Source: Corylus avellana
Taxonomy: Eukaryota > Streptophyta > Magnoliopsida > Fagales > Betulaceae
NCBI RefSeq assembly: GCF_901000735.1
Contig: NC_081547.1
Span: forward strand, 11,329,156-11,393,155
DNA length: 64,000 nt
Direction of reading: 5' to 3'
The translations under genes were made by a program, and so were the position numbers. Of this stretch, positions 22,257-31,927 are shown piece after piece (position 1 is the stretch's first letter; the number at the start of each line of letters is the position of its first letter). Under the pieces are notes generated by a model. The model saw only the letters and a list, made by a program, of their open reading frames with translations, was not told where the DNA came from and did no database searches.

Positions 22257-22570
22257 GACCATTCCTCGGCTCAGCCTGCCGATTAAGTCTTAGGTTGACA
22301 TACCGATCATCCCTCAGGCCATTACCATGCCTTGGCCTTCGGTCTCAGCCTCCAACGGCTTCTCAGTTCCCCTCAAGCGGAAGGGGTTGTTGAGGGTCTC
22401 TTCCTCAGTCCCTGACCATTCCTTGGGTTAGCCTGCCGATTAAGTGCTAGGTCGACATACCGATCATCCCTCAGGCTGTTACCATGCCTTGGCCTTCGGT
22501 CTCGGCCTCTAACGGCATCTCGGTTCCCCTCAAGCGGAAGGGGTTGTTGAGGGTCTCTTCCTCAATCCCT
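22257..22570. repeat. Tandem duplication, 157-bp unit, in gag-protease linker
   Basis: GACCATTCC followed by GCCTGCCGATTAAG occurs at 22257 and again at 22414, and the whole unit through CTCTTCCTCA is repeated with about 5-10 % differences. The 157-bp unit is not a multiple of three, so it also shifts the frame. Confidence 0.85.
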
Positions 22571-22624
22571 TTAGTCTGCCAAGAACCTCACTAGTTTTCC
22601 ATTTCTAATGAAGAATTATCTCTC

Positions 22625-24129
22625 CTAACGAAGAGATACACACTCCTCCTTCAAGTGGCCGACTTCATTGTGATATTGGCAAAACTTGGTATGATCTCGC
22701 TTTGATGCGGGACCCTTCATCCTTGTTGGCCATTTGAAGTTGGGGTCCCTTCTGATTTTCATCAACACCTCAGTCATGCTGGTGTTTAAAGGAGTGAATT
22801 TGCTGAGCTTTCGTTGAGAGTCATTCCTTGGCTTAGGAGTTGAGTTGTCCGGCCACTTCGGGATCTTTTCTAGCTTCCTCCCGGAACTTGCTAGTGTTGC
22901 TCTACTCTTCTCTCGACGAGTCTCTTCTTGCCGAGTCTCCTCTTGCCAAGTAGCCTTCTCTTGGGACTTCATCAGAGCCGCCACCATTTCCTCCTGATTG
23001 ATGTACTCGTCGGCTTTATTTATAAAGTGACGAAGAGTCACCATCGTGGTTTTCTTAGACAATTCGGCCATCAATGGCCCTTTGGCTCTTCCCTCATGCA
23101 TTAGTCCATCGAGTACTATCTACTCACTCGAATTTTCTACTGATAACTTCTCCTTATTGAATCCGAGCATGAAGTCTTTTAGGGATTCATCCTTCCCTTG
23201 AACTAGAGAGAGCAGGTAAGCTAGGCTTTTCTTCCTCTTTCGAGTAGCCAAAAATTGGGTGAAAAAAAGGCACCCTAGGGATTTGAAGTTATCCACAGAC
23301 TTGGCTGGGAGTCTTGCGAACCACTCTTTAGCTGCCCTTACCAAAGTTAGTGGAATGGCACGGCATGAGATTTCATCTGGGGTGCCGTGGAGGATGAAGT
23401 GTGCTCGGAGGCCTTCTATATGTTCACTAGGGTCTCCATTGCCATCATATTTGTCTATATGAGGCATTTTGAACTTGTCGGGTAGAGGGAAGTTCATCAC
23501 CCTATATGTGAAGGGTAGGTTAATGTTATCCATGAGTTCCTCTGCCAGCATCCCATTCTCCCCGTTGGCTATCTTGTCAGCCATCTCGGCATACTTCCTC
23601 TTCAGGTCTCCCAGCTCAGCACTTACGTCGGTCTCGTTGCGACGAGTATGAGATCTCTCGCGATGAGAGCGGTCACGGTGGGATCTCTTGCGATGAGAAC
23701 AGTCATGATGGGATCTGCTACGGTGAGGTCTCTCCGACCTGTCAGTACTGGACTCCTCATGGTCATCTTCATTCCCAGCATTGGACCATTCATGGTTACC
23801 TTCATTCTGTACCGTAGTATGACGGCTGCCATAAACTAAACTTGCACTCCCTTCAATTTACTTGCCTTGGCAGATGAGTTCCCGTCGCTCCCTCTCACGC
23901 CTTTCTTCACACTCCTTCTCCCACCTTTCTTCTCGCTCACGCCTCTTCGGCCATTGCGGCCCTCAGCAGCTGTGAGTTTGGTAGCAAGCTCCTCATTCTA
24001 CTTCTTTAGAGCGTCCATAGAAGCAGTCATCTGCTTCATGGACTCGGCAAGGTCTAGAGGAGGAGTAGTTGCATCGGGCACCCCGGCTCGGCCTTCCAGC
24101 TGCTGTTGTGATGCACGCATAGTTACCAT
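22625..24129 (-). pseudogene. Element B gag
   Basis: From the ATG region near 24129 (MRASQQQLEG), an N-terminal part with stops, then an Arg/His/Ser-rich stretch (23640-23760), then the gag domain at 23120-23584 (HIDKYDGNGDPSEHI; LVRAAKEWFARLP). A TAG at 23117-23119 interrupts it; 22625-23101 continues to a knuckle CQYHNEVGHLKEEC, spacing C-x2-H-x4-H-x4-C. This matches Tat/gypsy gag proteins. The product would coat the element RNA. Confidence 0.85.
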
Positions 24130-24167
24130 TTCAGATTGTTGTCAAGAACTGGTGAAAATCTCAAAGT

Positions 24168-24184
24168 TCCCATGGATGGAGCCA
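24168..24184 (-). promoter_or_regulatory. Element B primer binding site, candidate
   Basis: The minus strand reads TGGCTCCATCCATGGGA three bases after the LTR end. It is in the right place and resembles the TGGCGCCGTCTGTGGGA form common in gypsy elements. I cannot name the tRNA with confidence. Confidence 0.6.
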
Positions 24185-24187
24185 AAC

Positions 24188-24829
24188 TGTTGGGGCACAG
24201 TTTTTCGAGGAATGACATGGCACACTCTACTAGGAGGTGTCTGAGGATAAGTCGGCCTTGCACACAAGAAAGAAACGATAGGATTATAGTCCTCGGTGGG
24301 GATACTCCGATGCCTAAGTTAGTTATTTGAGAGAGAAGAGATGTAAGCAACAATAAAGCTTAGATAGCAAGAGTTGCGATTACCTTAGCATTGATTAGTA
24401 ACTTGTATTTATAGGCATGAGCGGAGTTTGATCTCCCACACGTTTAGGGACCTTATCCCTTGATATCAGCTGTGTGAATATTTGAAAGAAGGATAAGGTT
24501 GGTTGTTTATTCCGTGATCTTAGTAGCTGAAGATCAAGGGACAAATGTTACAGCTTTCGCGCGATGCTCGGTTAGGGAGTCCGAGGAGGACTCGGTCATC
24601 TTATTAGCAAGATGATCTAAGAGCTAGAAAATATGACTATATCATTATGGTAGAATGACGAACTTGCCTTTTGGCCTTTGACTATCTTGGCCAGTGAATT
24701 TCATCTCGAAATGGTGGCCCGAGACCTCTTTGGGCTAAGTCAACTAAGGGCTTGACAGATCTGCACATTCACTTGATCTTGAGCTCATGGCCCATTGGGC
24801 CTTAGAGGAGAATGATCCATGACCCAACA
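24188..24829 (-). repeat. Element B 5' LTR
   Basis: 642 bp, TGTTGG...CCAACA, matching 3784-4436. CCTATAAATACAAG on the minus strand near 24407-24420 is the likely TATA box. Confidence 0.9.
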
Positions 24830-25089
24830 TTCTTTTTTTTTTTTTAATGAGAAAAGAGAACATTGCATGACAAGGCTTTTGAAAGAGTAAAATTAAAATG
24901 ATATTATATAGGAAATGAGTCTCAATTAATGCGCACGCAAGCTTAGCAATAAATAGGAAATTAAAAATTAAGATTGCAAGGCATACACACACATCTGCTC
25001 TCAATTTCTATCTTTAGAGCTTCGATCGAGTTTGATCGATCAACTGATCTCAAAGGTGAACATTTACTTCTCTTTTTCTTTACGAATGT
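24830..25089. other. No recognisable feature
   Basis: T-rich tract at the element B boundary, then AT-rich unique sequence leading into the DC1 pseudogene. Confidence 0.5.
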
Positions 25090-25099
25090 TTAGTTTAGT

Positions 25100-26475
25100 T
25101 TGATTTAAGCTCATGGGTTTAGCTTTGATCTGTGCAATAGTTGCAAATTCAACATTGACACCGAATGTGCTTCCATTTGGAGAAGTAATACCAACGACGG
25201 TCACCAACATGAATTCTTTCCCATCTTTCACGAGATCCACTTCACCTGTGAAGTCTGTGTTGAGGTTCGCGACAGCGCTCCCCAGGTATGTCACATTTGT
25301 CAACTCTTTACCCACGCTGCATGTACGCGACGGGCACGTAGTATAAGAATTATGGCAAATCGTCACTTGCTCACTCTCATCTATTCACTTGGTAAAGTGA
25401 TCAAGGAGCACCACCAGCATGTATTTTGTAACATCTGCTATAAATAGATTAACCTCAATTATGCAGGTTATTGTTGTCAACAATGTGATGCCATAGCCCA
25501 CTTGGAATGCGCACATGAAAATTCAATTGGAGCAAGTAGTGATACCATAGACCACTCAAGCATACAGGAGGAGGGTATCGACTTTGAAGAGGGTGAAGAA
25601 CTTGAAGAGCTCAAACATTTGGATCATGAACATAAGTACATAACTTAATCCTCAGCCGCAACAAAGTCGAGGTTCATCATAATAAACTATGTGAAGGTTG
25701 TATGCAACTTATAATTTCAGCCCCATTTTATAGTTGTCAGCAATGCAATTACTTTCTCCATAGCAAATGTGCTCGATTGTCCTCAAATAAGTGACACCTA
25801 AGTCACCCACATCTACTTTCCCTCTACCTATTTGGATTTATAATTGGTAAAACCGTATCATGTGATGCTTGTCGTCGTTTTAGCCATGGCTTCGCTTATG
25901 CATGTTTTGAATGTAGATATAATCTTGATGTCCGATGTTGTTCAATTCCAAAAACCCTTGAGCATGAGGGTCACAAGCATTCCCTTTTCCTTGCTCTAAG
26001 TTCCGTTCAAGATTGCAATTCTTGTGAGGGGCAGAGGAGACACATTGGTGTGTAAGGAATGCGATTTTGCCTTGGGCTTTGAATGTGCAACACTCCCACT
26101 CAAAGCTGGGTATAAACATGACCCACATCCCCTCTTGCTCACTTACACTGCCGAAAATGATTATGAAAAATGTTATTGTCTAATTTGTGGGAAAAAAAAA
26201 TCCAAACCATTGGTTCTATTACTGTGAAAATGCGATTTTGTTGCTCATCTTCTATGTGCAGTTGGAAGGTCTCCCTACATTAAGTATGGAAGAAAGTTTA
26301 CTTGGAAATTTCACCAACACCCTCTCAATTTTGTCCGAAGAACTAAGGACTCTCGTCCATGTGATTCATGCAGTGAAATTTTTGATGAAGATGTGGCTAT
26401 AAATTGTACACAATGTAAATCCATGGTCCATCTACGAACTAAATGTATGAACAAATTATTGAGAATAAATAACTA
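25100..26475 (+). pseudogene. DC1-domain (Cys/His-rich C1) protein pseudogene
   Basis: Plus-strand frames carry the repeated Cys/His spacing of plant DC1 proteins: HGFSFDLCNSCKFNIDTEC near 25110, FTCEVC...VCHICQLFTHAAC, then HVFCNIC...YCCQQCDAIAHLEC near 25470, CEGCMQL...SCQQCNYFLHSKC near 25700, VRCC, CKECDFALGFEC near 26060, CYCLICGKK near 26180 and a last CDSCSEIFDED...CTQCKSMVHL block ending near 26450. Stops (TAG 25445-25447, TAA 25646-25648) and several frameshifts break it, and the N-terminus is missing. DC1 proteins bind zinc and possibly lipid and are often stress-related. The minus-strand frame 25064-25366 is a shadow. Confidence 0.85.
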
Positions 26476-26756
26476 GTTAGCACTGATTAGAAAAATATCA
26501 TTTTGCCATGGCTGATGGTCGTGCCACAATAATTGACGAAAAAAAATATATACTAAACATGTAGAGATAAGACCGTTCACATTCAAACTTCTTGATGGCT
26601 TTTTTTGTTTATTATTATTATTATTATTATTCAATGCTTTATCTTTAATCAACCCCCCAAAAAAAAACTCTCCCTTAATATATATGAATGAATATTTTAA
26701 ACAATAAAAATAAAAAAATAAAAAAAAGGGGATGTAGAATGTTTGAAGAATGGGAA
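26476..26756. other. No recognisable feature; (ATT)n tract
   Basis: AT-rich, with a short ATT repeat at 26608-26630. No gene seen. Confidence 0.5.
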
Positions 26757-27013
26757 TAATAGTCTGTTTGGGATTGCGTTTGAGAAATAGAGTTTTTAAG
26801 TAAAAAAAAAAACGTTTTTTGGCAAATGCTTCATTTTTAAGCTTTTACCAAAAGTACATTTTAATTATTTTTAGGTTTGTTGGGTCCTTAAAAGCACATT
26901 CAAATTATTTTTTTTTTACCAAACGAGTACTTTAAAAAAAAAAAAAAAAATGAACCTTTTGAGTGTTAAACACATTTTTATGCCTCTCAAATACACATCC
27001 AAACATGCCCTAA
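26757..27013. repeat. TIR element, family 'GTTTGGATTGCGTTTGAG' copy 1
   Basis: The left end GTTTGGGATTGCGTTTGAGA is roughly inverted at the right end (CTCAAATACACATCCAAAC). The centre is A/T homopolymer-rich. A relative lies at 51355-51590. Confidence 0.6.
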
Positions 27014-27236
27014 ATATTTTAAAGCAATAGAGAATATATAGGACGTAGAGTAATTTTCAAATGTAAATCGTTAGAATAGAAAAAAGTTCATTTTTTCTTG
27101 AGAATTTATAGTAAATCTTAAAAAATAGAATACTAATCCCCTTTAGTACTGTTTGCCACATAGATATGGTGAACTTTTTAATTTAATCATAAATAAGTTA
27201 TCACAAGAAATCTCGGTGATTAGCATACACATCTCT

Positions 27237-27330
27237 CTATACCACATCATTTGGATATTGATCATCCTTCTTCTTGTGTGTCCTGATGTAAGACTGCACT
27301 CGTGTAGGAGGAGTACCCGACGATACGATC
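27237..27330 (-). pseudogene. Possible Ptta/En/Spm (CACTA) transposase exon fragment
   Basis: After an acceptor-like TTTATGCAG the minus strand reads SGTPPTRVQSYIRTHKKKD, which resembles a segment of plant Ptta/En/Spm-type transposase proteins (the family 'Plant transposase'). Only about 30 residues are visible, so this is tentative. Confidence 0.35.
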
Positions 27331-27388
27331 TGCATAAAAAAAGAAAACATAAACATACGGTTAGATATATAATAAAAATGTTTACATC

Positions 27389-27545
27389 TATATATATATA
27401 TATATATATATATAACAGAGGTGGTTCTTTCGAACCACCCCATGGGTGGCACCCCTCAGGTGCATGGGATGGCGAGCCACCCCTAGAGGGTGGATCGGCC
27501 ATCACTGAATATAATAGGGGTGGCTTGGCCCTAATCCAAATCCGG
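27389..27545. repeat. (TA)n microsatellite and GGTGG-rich repeat
   Basis: (TA) run 27389-27413, then a GC-rich stretch with imperfect palindromes such as GGTGGTTCTTTCGAACCACC. A similar GAACCACCCC word occurs inside the MULE at about 58333. Confidence 0.5.
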
Positions 27546-27724
27546 TCCCCAATTTACCGCCAACAATTCACCCAAATGGCATCCTCCTCCACCACCCAAA
27601 TTCATGACCTCGGCACTACTGCATCTTTCCGGAGTAATCCCTTTCACCAGCATTGTCGTCCCTACTCTAGTCAATCTGGGGAAAGGGCATCGTCCTTGTT
27701 GTCTCTCAGCATCAGGGAAAGGGC

Positions 27725-27950
27725 ATGGACAATGGAAGAGAACAACAACAACAACAAACCCAAAAAGAAACCGAGACTTTGAGGCCTAGGATTTCCAACT
27801 TGTCCTTCACCCAAGATGTAGATTGCCGGAATTCCAATTCTCTCCCGGTAATATAATTATTTCCGTTTGGTGAATCATAAATTTTGTTTCTTTTTTTGTG
27901 GGTACAGATGATGGATACAGAATAATTGATGGAGTCCCAATTTGATTGTG
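27725..27950 (+). pseudogene. Possible 5' gene fragment with WD/PROPPIN-like start
   Basis: One frame from the ATG at 27725 runs through a poly-Gln stretch to RISNLSFTQDVDC. After a GT...AG-like interval (27850-27906) another frame reads GTDDGYRI before a stop. Such LSF-QD...GT--G-RI spacing resembles the start of ATG18-type beta-propeller proteins. The pieces are short and the identification is weak. A solo LTR interrupts the sequence at 27953. Confidence 0.28.
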
Positions 27951-28720
27951 TTTGTTGGGTCATGGATCAGCTCTTAAAGCCAAATGGGTCCCAAACCCGA
28001 TCTCAGCAAGACAACACACCCGACAAGGCCTCGGACAACTTAACCCGAGGAGGTTTCGGAGACCGAGGAAGTCTTGGACACAAGTACGAGACAACTCCTC
28101 GTAGGTATCAGGCGCCGAGCCCGAGACTCAACTTCTCGGGAGCAAAATAGTCAAAAGCCGAGGGTAGACCACTCATTTCACAACAGAGAATATATACGTA
28201 TTCAATTTAAAACAGGTGATCATTATCCCACATTTGAAAAAGCTCTCTACAACATAGACAGCTGTCAACATACAAATTGTCCATATATAAACGGGATAGG
28301 TAACCATTCAAATTCAAAATGTTATCTAACTCAAACAAAAGCCTTATCCCTTGTCCTAGGATCTTAGGTTACTAAGATCACAAAGTGGTTAAGAATCCCT
28401 ACCCTTATCAAATAACTACGAAACAGATATCGAGGGACAGGAATTCTGAGACGTGTGGGAAACAAATTCTACTCCATGCCTATAAATACAAATCTCAACT
28501 TAGATCAAAGGTAAGCACAATCCTAGCTCAAAAACTTTGATTGTTTATACACTCTTTCCTCAAATTCTAACTTAGGCATCGAAGCTTCCCCGCCGGGAAG
28601 CCACTGGAGACTCTGACCCTGTTGTTCTTTCTATGTAGCCAGACGTATCCTCGAAGTTCTCAACACCTCCTGAAAGGCGTGCCACGTCACCACTCGAAAA
28701 TCTATGACATCAATAGTGTT
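27948..28720 (+). mobile_element. Solo LTR of the element B family
   Basis: The LTR spans 27953-28715: starts TGTTGGGTCATGGATCA, contains CTATAAATAC near 28481, and ends CATCAATA where the element B end is CCAACA. It is flanked by GTGTT at 27948-27952 and 28716-28720, a perfect 5-bp target duplication. No internal sequence is present, so it arose by LTR-LTR recombination. Confidence 0.85.
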
Positions 28721-28898
28721 ATTGTTTTTCTTTTTTTGTGGCTAACGGTTATTAACTTATTGTTAATTTAGATTGTATATTCTGGTCATTTGATTTCTTT
28801 TTTATTCTATAAAATAGCTAGCTTTCTTAAGGGAAGGTCCTAAATAGGTTATGAAATTGAGGGCAAGAATCTAAATTTAGAGTCACAAACTGGGTTTT
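28721..28898. other. No recognisable feature
   Basis: AT-rich spacer between the solo LTR and the HSP70 fragment. Confidence 0.5.
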
Positions 28899-29069
28899 GG
28901 GGTCGACCTGAGGATGACGAACTCGGCAGTGGCAGCGATGGAGGGAGGGATGACAACGATCATGACTAATGCGGAGGGGCAGTGAACGACGCCATCGGTG
29001 GTGGCATACACAAAGGACAGGGACAGGCTAGTGGGGCAGATCGCGAAGCGCCAGGCGGTAGTGAATCCG
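28899..29069 (+). pseudogene. Plastid-type HSP70 (DnaK) N-terminal fragment
   Basis: The frame starting at 28899 reads GVDLRMTNSAVAAMEGG, then [17 protein letters not shown] and [11 protein letters not shown]. This is the nucleotide-binding start of plastid/DnaK-type HSP70, where GIDLGTTNS is the phosphate-binding loop; here Gly-Thr of that loop are changed (LRMTNS). A TGA at 28983-28985 replaces the expected Arg codon (CGA to TGA fits). Only about 57 codons remain, ending in T-rich sequence, so it is a non-functional fragment of a stromal chaperone gene. Confidence 0.8.
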
Positions 29070-29089
29070 ACACCCCCGTTTTGTTTTTT

Positions 29090-29275
29090 TATTTATTTTT
29101 TAGTTTTTTTATTCTTTTTTATTTTAGTAAGGATAATTTTGTCATTTTATTAGCATTGGGGCACATTGTCATTGTTTTGGTAGTTTGGGGGGTAAATTGT
29201 CGCAATTGATAGTTTAGGAGGGAGATTGTCATTAGAGTGATAGTTTGAAGGAGTTAAGAGGACTTTACCTTTTTT
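29090..29275. repeat. TIR element family 'CAAATTACCAC' copy 2, partial
   Basis: GGGGCACATTGTCATTG, GATAGTTTAGGAGGGAGATTGTC and GATAGTTTGAAGGAG repeat words of the elements at 1443-1843 and 49497-50020. Only one end is clear. Confidence 0.5.
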
Positions 29276-30232
29276 TCTTTTTTTTTTTAATGGGCACAAA
29301 ATGGTTAAATTAAGCTCAATACCTAAAATAATCCCAAAATGCAAAAAAAGAAAACAGGTTACTCGGTCCAGATAACCGGGTACCCGAACTCGGTTCCAAT
29401 TTTCAGAAATCAAAAATCAGGTACCCCGGTTCCGATTGCCGGTTTTGGCCAATAACCGGGACCAAGTTTTCACCCCTAAATATACTCCAATGGAACATAC
29501 TAAATTGCCTTATTAATTTTACATAAAATATGAAACTAACCATTGTCCTCAAATCTCAACCTTCGTCTACCCTACAATTATCTTGTCTACCTTCAAGTCA
29601 ATTAGAATTAAACTAAAATTATAAATAAAGAATATCTGCATTAAAAATATGTGGATTATTTCTCCTTGCTGCCTGGGCTTGCACAGATTATGTTCATTTA
29701 ATCATTATCACTATTAGCTCACGAATTATCATCTAATATTATTTTATTTAAAATCTTTGATATGCAAAGTTTCACATATTAATAAATGAGTATATCAGGA
29801 AAAAAGATATTACCCCACCACTTAACAGAACTACAACTCTTTACGCCAAAAAGAAAATAGGAGGCTCACGAATTGCTTTACTTTGTTATGCAATCCTCCC
29901 AACCAAAGCCTTCTACAACCTTAGATCTCATGGACAATGAGTAATACTAGAAGAAGGACTCTTGTCTTCTGTGTCCTCTCAAATGTAATGTTGTTTTTAA
30001 AATCATCATTAAATTTGAGATAATTATTATTAGATTTTTTGATCTATTGATAATTTTAAAAGCCACCTCACATTTGAGAGGGCACAAGAAGAATAAAAAT
30101 CCTCATCCTAGCATTACTCCATGGACAAGATATGAGCAATAAGTGGCTCACTATGCCCACCAACTTAAATTCTGTGCAATGAAGTGAACCACAAGCTGCA
30201 ACATTTTGGCTCAATCCAAAAATAGCCATCTT
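29276..30232. other. No gene seen; AT-rich spacer
   Basis: A short GC-rich stretch at 29350-29470 has imperfect repeats of AACCGGGTACCCG-type sequence. The remainder shows nothing I can name. Confidence 0.5.
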
Positions 30233-31067
30233 CCAGTCATAGTCTCATAGATATGGAGCAAGTAAACTGACCTTATACATTCATCACAAAGCTTCACCTG
30301 ATCATTCCTCAAACCTTAATTTCCATTGGGTACATCAGAATCAAGATTTTTCAGATTTCTTTAAGGTATTCTATCATGTTGAACTCATCAAATCCTCTTC
30401 ACTGTTTTCTAATTAAATGGCGAGACGTTACCATATCAGCATTTATCACTTTTTAAAATGTGGTGAAATATGGTAAACATTAAAATTATTTATGTTGAGT
30501 TATTAAAAGTGATGAATACTGATATGGCAAACTTCCAACAATTTAATTTGAAAACAATGCTCAGAAATGAAGGAAATTTACATTGTAGAATATCTTAAGA
30601 ATTCTAAAGAATCCTAATCAGGTACAGCATATCACCATCCTCCACTTTACCAAAATAGTAAGAATATTTGGGCAGAGCTTTATAAAATTCAGGTTGGTTG
30701 AAGAGTACTAACTTTGTGCCACTAAATGAAAGCTAAAAAATATGCAGCTAGAATTAGAAAGGTTAAAGTAATCATTTCTAGAGTATTACAATTAAGCAGA
30801 GTAATAGTCAAGAGAAGCATATTAAAAAGTAGCAAGTAATAATAACATCTCTCATATTTCCGATCAATATATTTTGGCTCTTTATCTGGTGTTAAAGGTA
30901 CCTACCAGACTACTTTCCGTAACATAATCCGTCAACATAAGAGAAGAGTTCATTTTGAAACACAATTCAAGTATATATGTGGATGACAACAAGATTTGGG
31001 GTGTAGACTATAATGCCACAAGAAGCACAGAGAAAATCCGCAACAGTTTTCAGAATGATCAGTGTGA

Positions 31068-31862
31068 TCACCAGATCTTTGTTTTGACCCAGAAGAGGAG
31101 GAAGACCACTCCTAACACAATGGCAACAGGGGCCCACTTTCGTATTAATGCCTAAAAAAGAGATGCATAAGCAGATAAGTAAACTTCATCTTCCAAAAAT
31201 AATCAGATACATGAGAGAGACAATTCAATCTTAGAAAAACACTTGGCAGCCGAAAGGACGCTAATAAAGAAAATGTCATGACTTGCCAAAATCATAAAGA
31301 AAACTTATGTAGTAAAGACAACTGATAAATGTCCTCGAATGGAAATTACTCAACGATTATGCATATAATTGTGTAAATTTAGTGTCATAGATGGCTGGAT
31401 AGTCAGACAGTCCCTTCTATCATCAAAAATCTTTATTAGGAAAGGTGTCAAGTGTATGTCTCATCTAAAAAAAACTTAACAATGATCTTTATGCCGGGGA
31501 ACCTCTCCAAGGCAGGGCCCTTCGAACCCACCCCTGCAGAGTAAACCCCGGTCCCGTGCACCGCACCCTCGGAAGTTTTCCTACACAGAACTAGTTAAAT
31601 TGCTGGCTTTTCACCAGAGGGTGTGGCCCCAAAGGATTGTTTGCACTCATAAGATATTGAACCTTGGACCTTGAAGAAATGATACCTCAAGACCAAGGCC
31701 TCCACCACTTGGGCCAACCCCTTGGGATCTTATCTTTATATTCACATCTAAATAAGGCACAATGACTCAATGAAGCTGAAGGCACAAAGAACCAACCAGT
31801 GCCAATGAAACCATTAAGCAACGTCCATACCCTAGTGGGAGTCCTCACAATATCTATTTGGA

Positions 31863-31927
<65 letters not shown>

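Larger units (their letters stand above)
3784..24829 (-). mobile_element. Element B: Tat-type Ty3/gypsy LTR retrotransposon with nested insertions
   Basis: Two related LTRs (3784-4436 and 24188-24829), both TGTTGG...CCAACA, bound a minus-strand internal region with, in order, primer site, gag, protease, RT/RNase H, extra RNase H, integrase, minisatellite, an antisense ORF on the plus strand, polypurine tract and 3' LTR. The additional RNase H and antisense ORF are hallmarks reported for the plant Tat lineage. Every coding part carries stops or frameshifts. Elements A and C and a movement-protein fragment lie inside. Both flanks are T-rich, and I could not confirm a clean 5-bp target duplication. 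Confidence 0.85.

Noticed and set aside
3784..24829. Clean target-site duplication for element B
   Set aside because: The left flank is a T run and the right flank is TTCTT; similarity is not beyond what T-rich DNA gives by chance.
25064..25366. 100-codon minus-strand open frame
   Set aside because: It lies opposite the Cys/His ladder of the DC1 pseudogene, which explains the sequence better.
27153..27782. 209-codon plus-strand open frame
   Set aside because: It crosses a TA microsatellite and a GGTGG repeat, and no part matches a known family.
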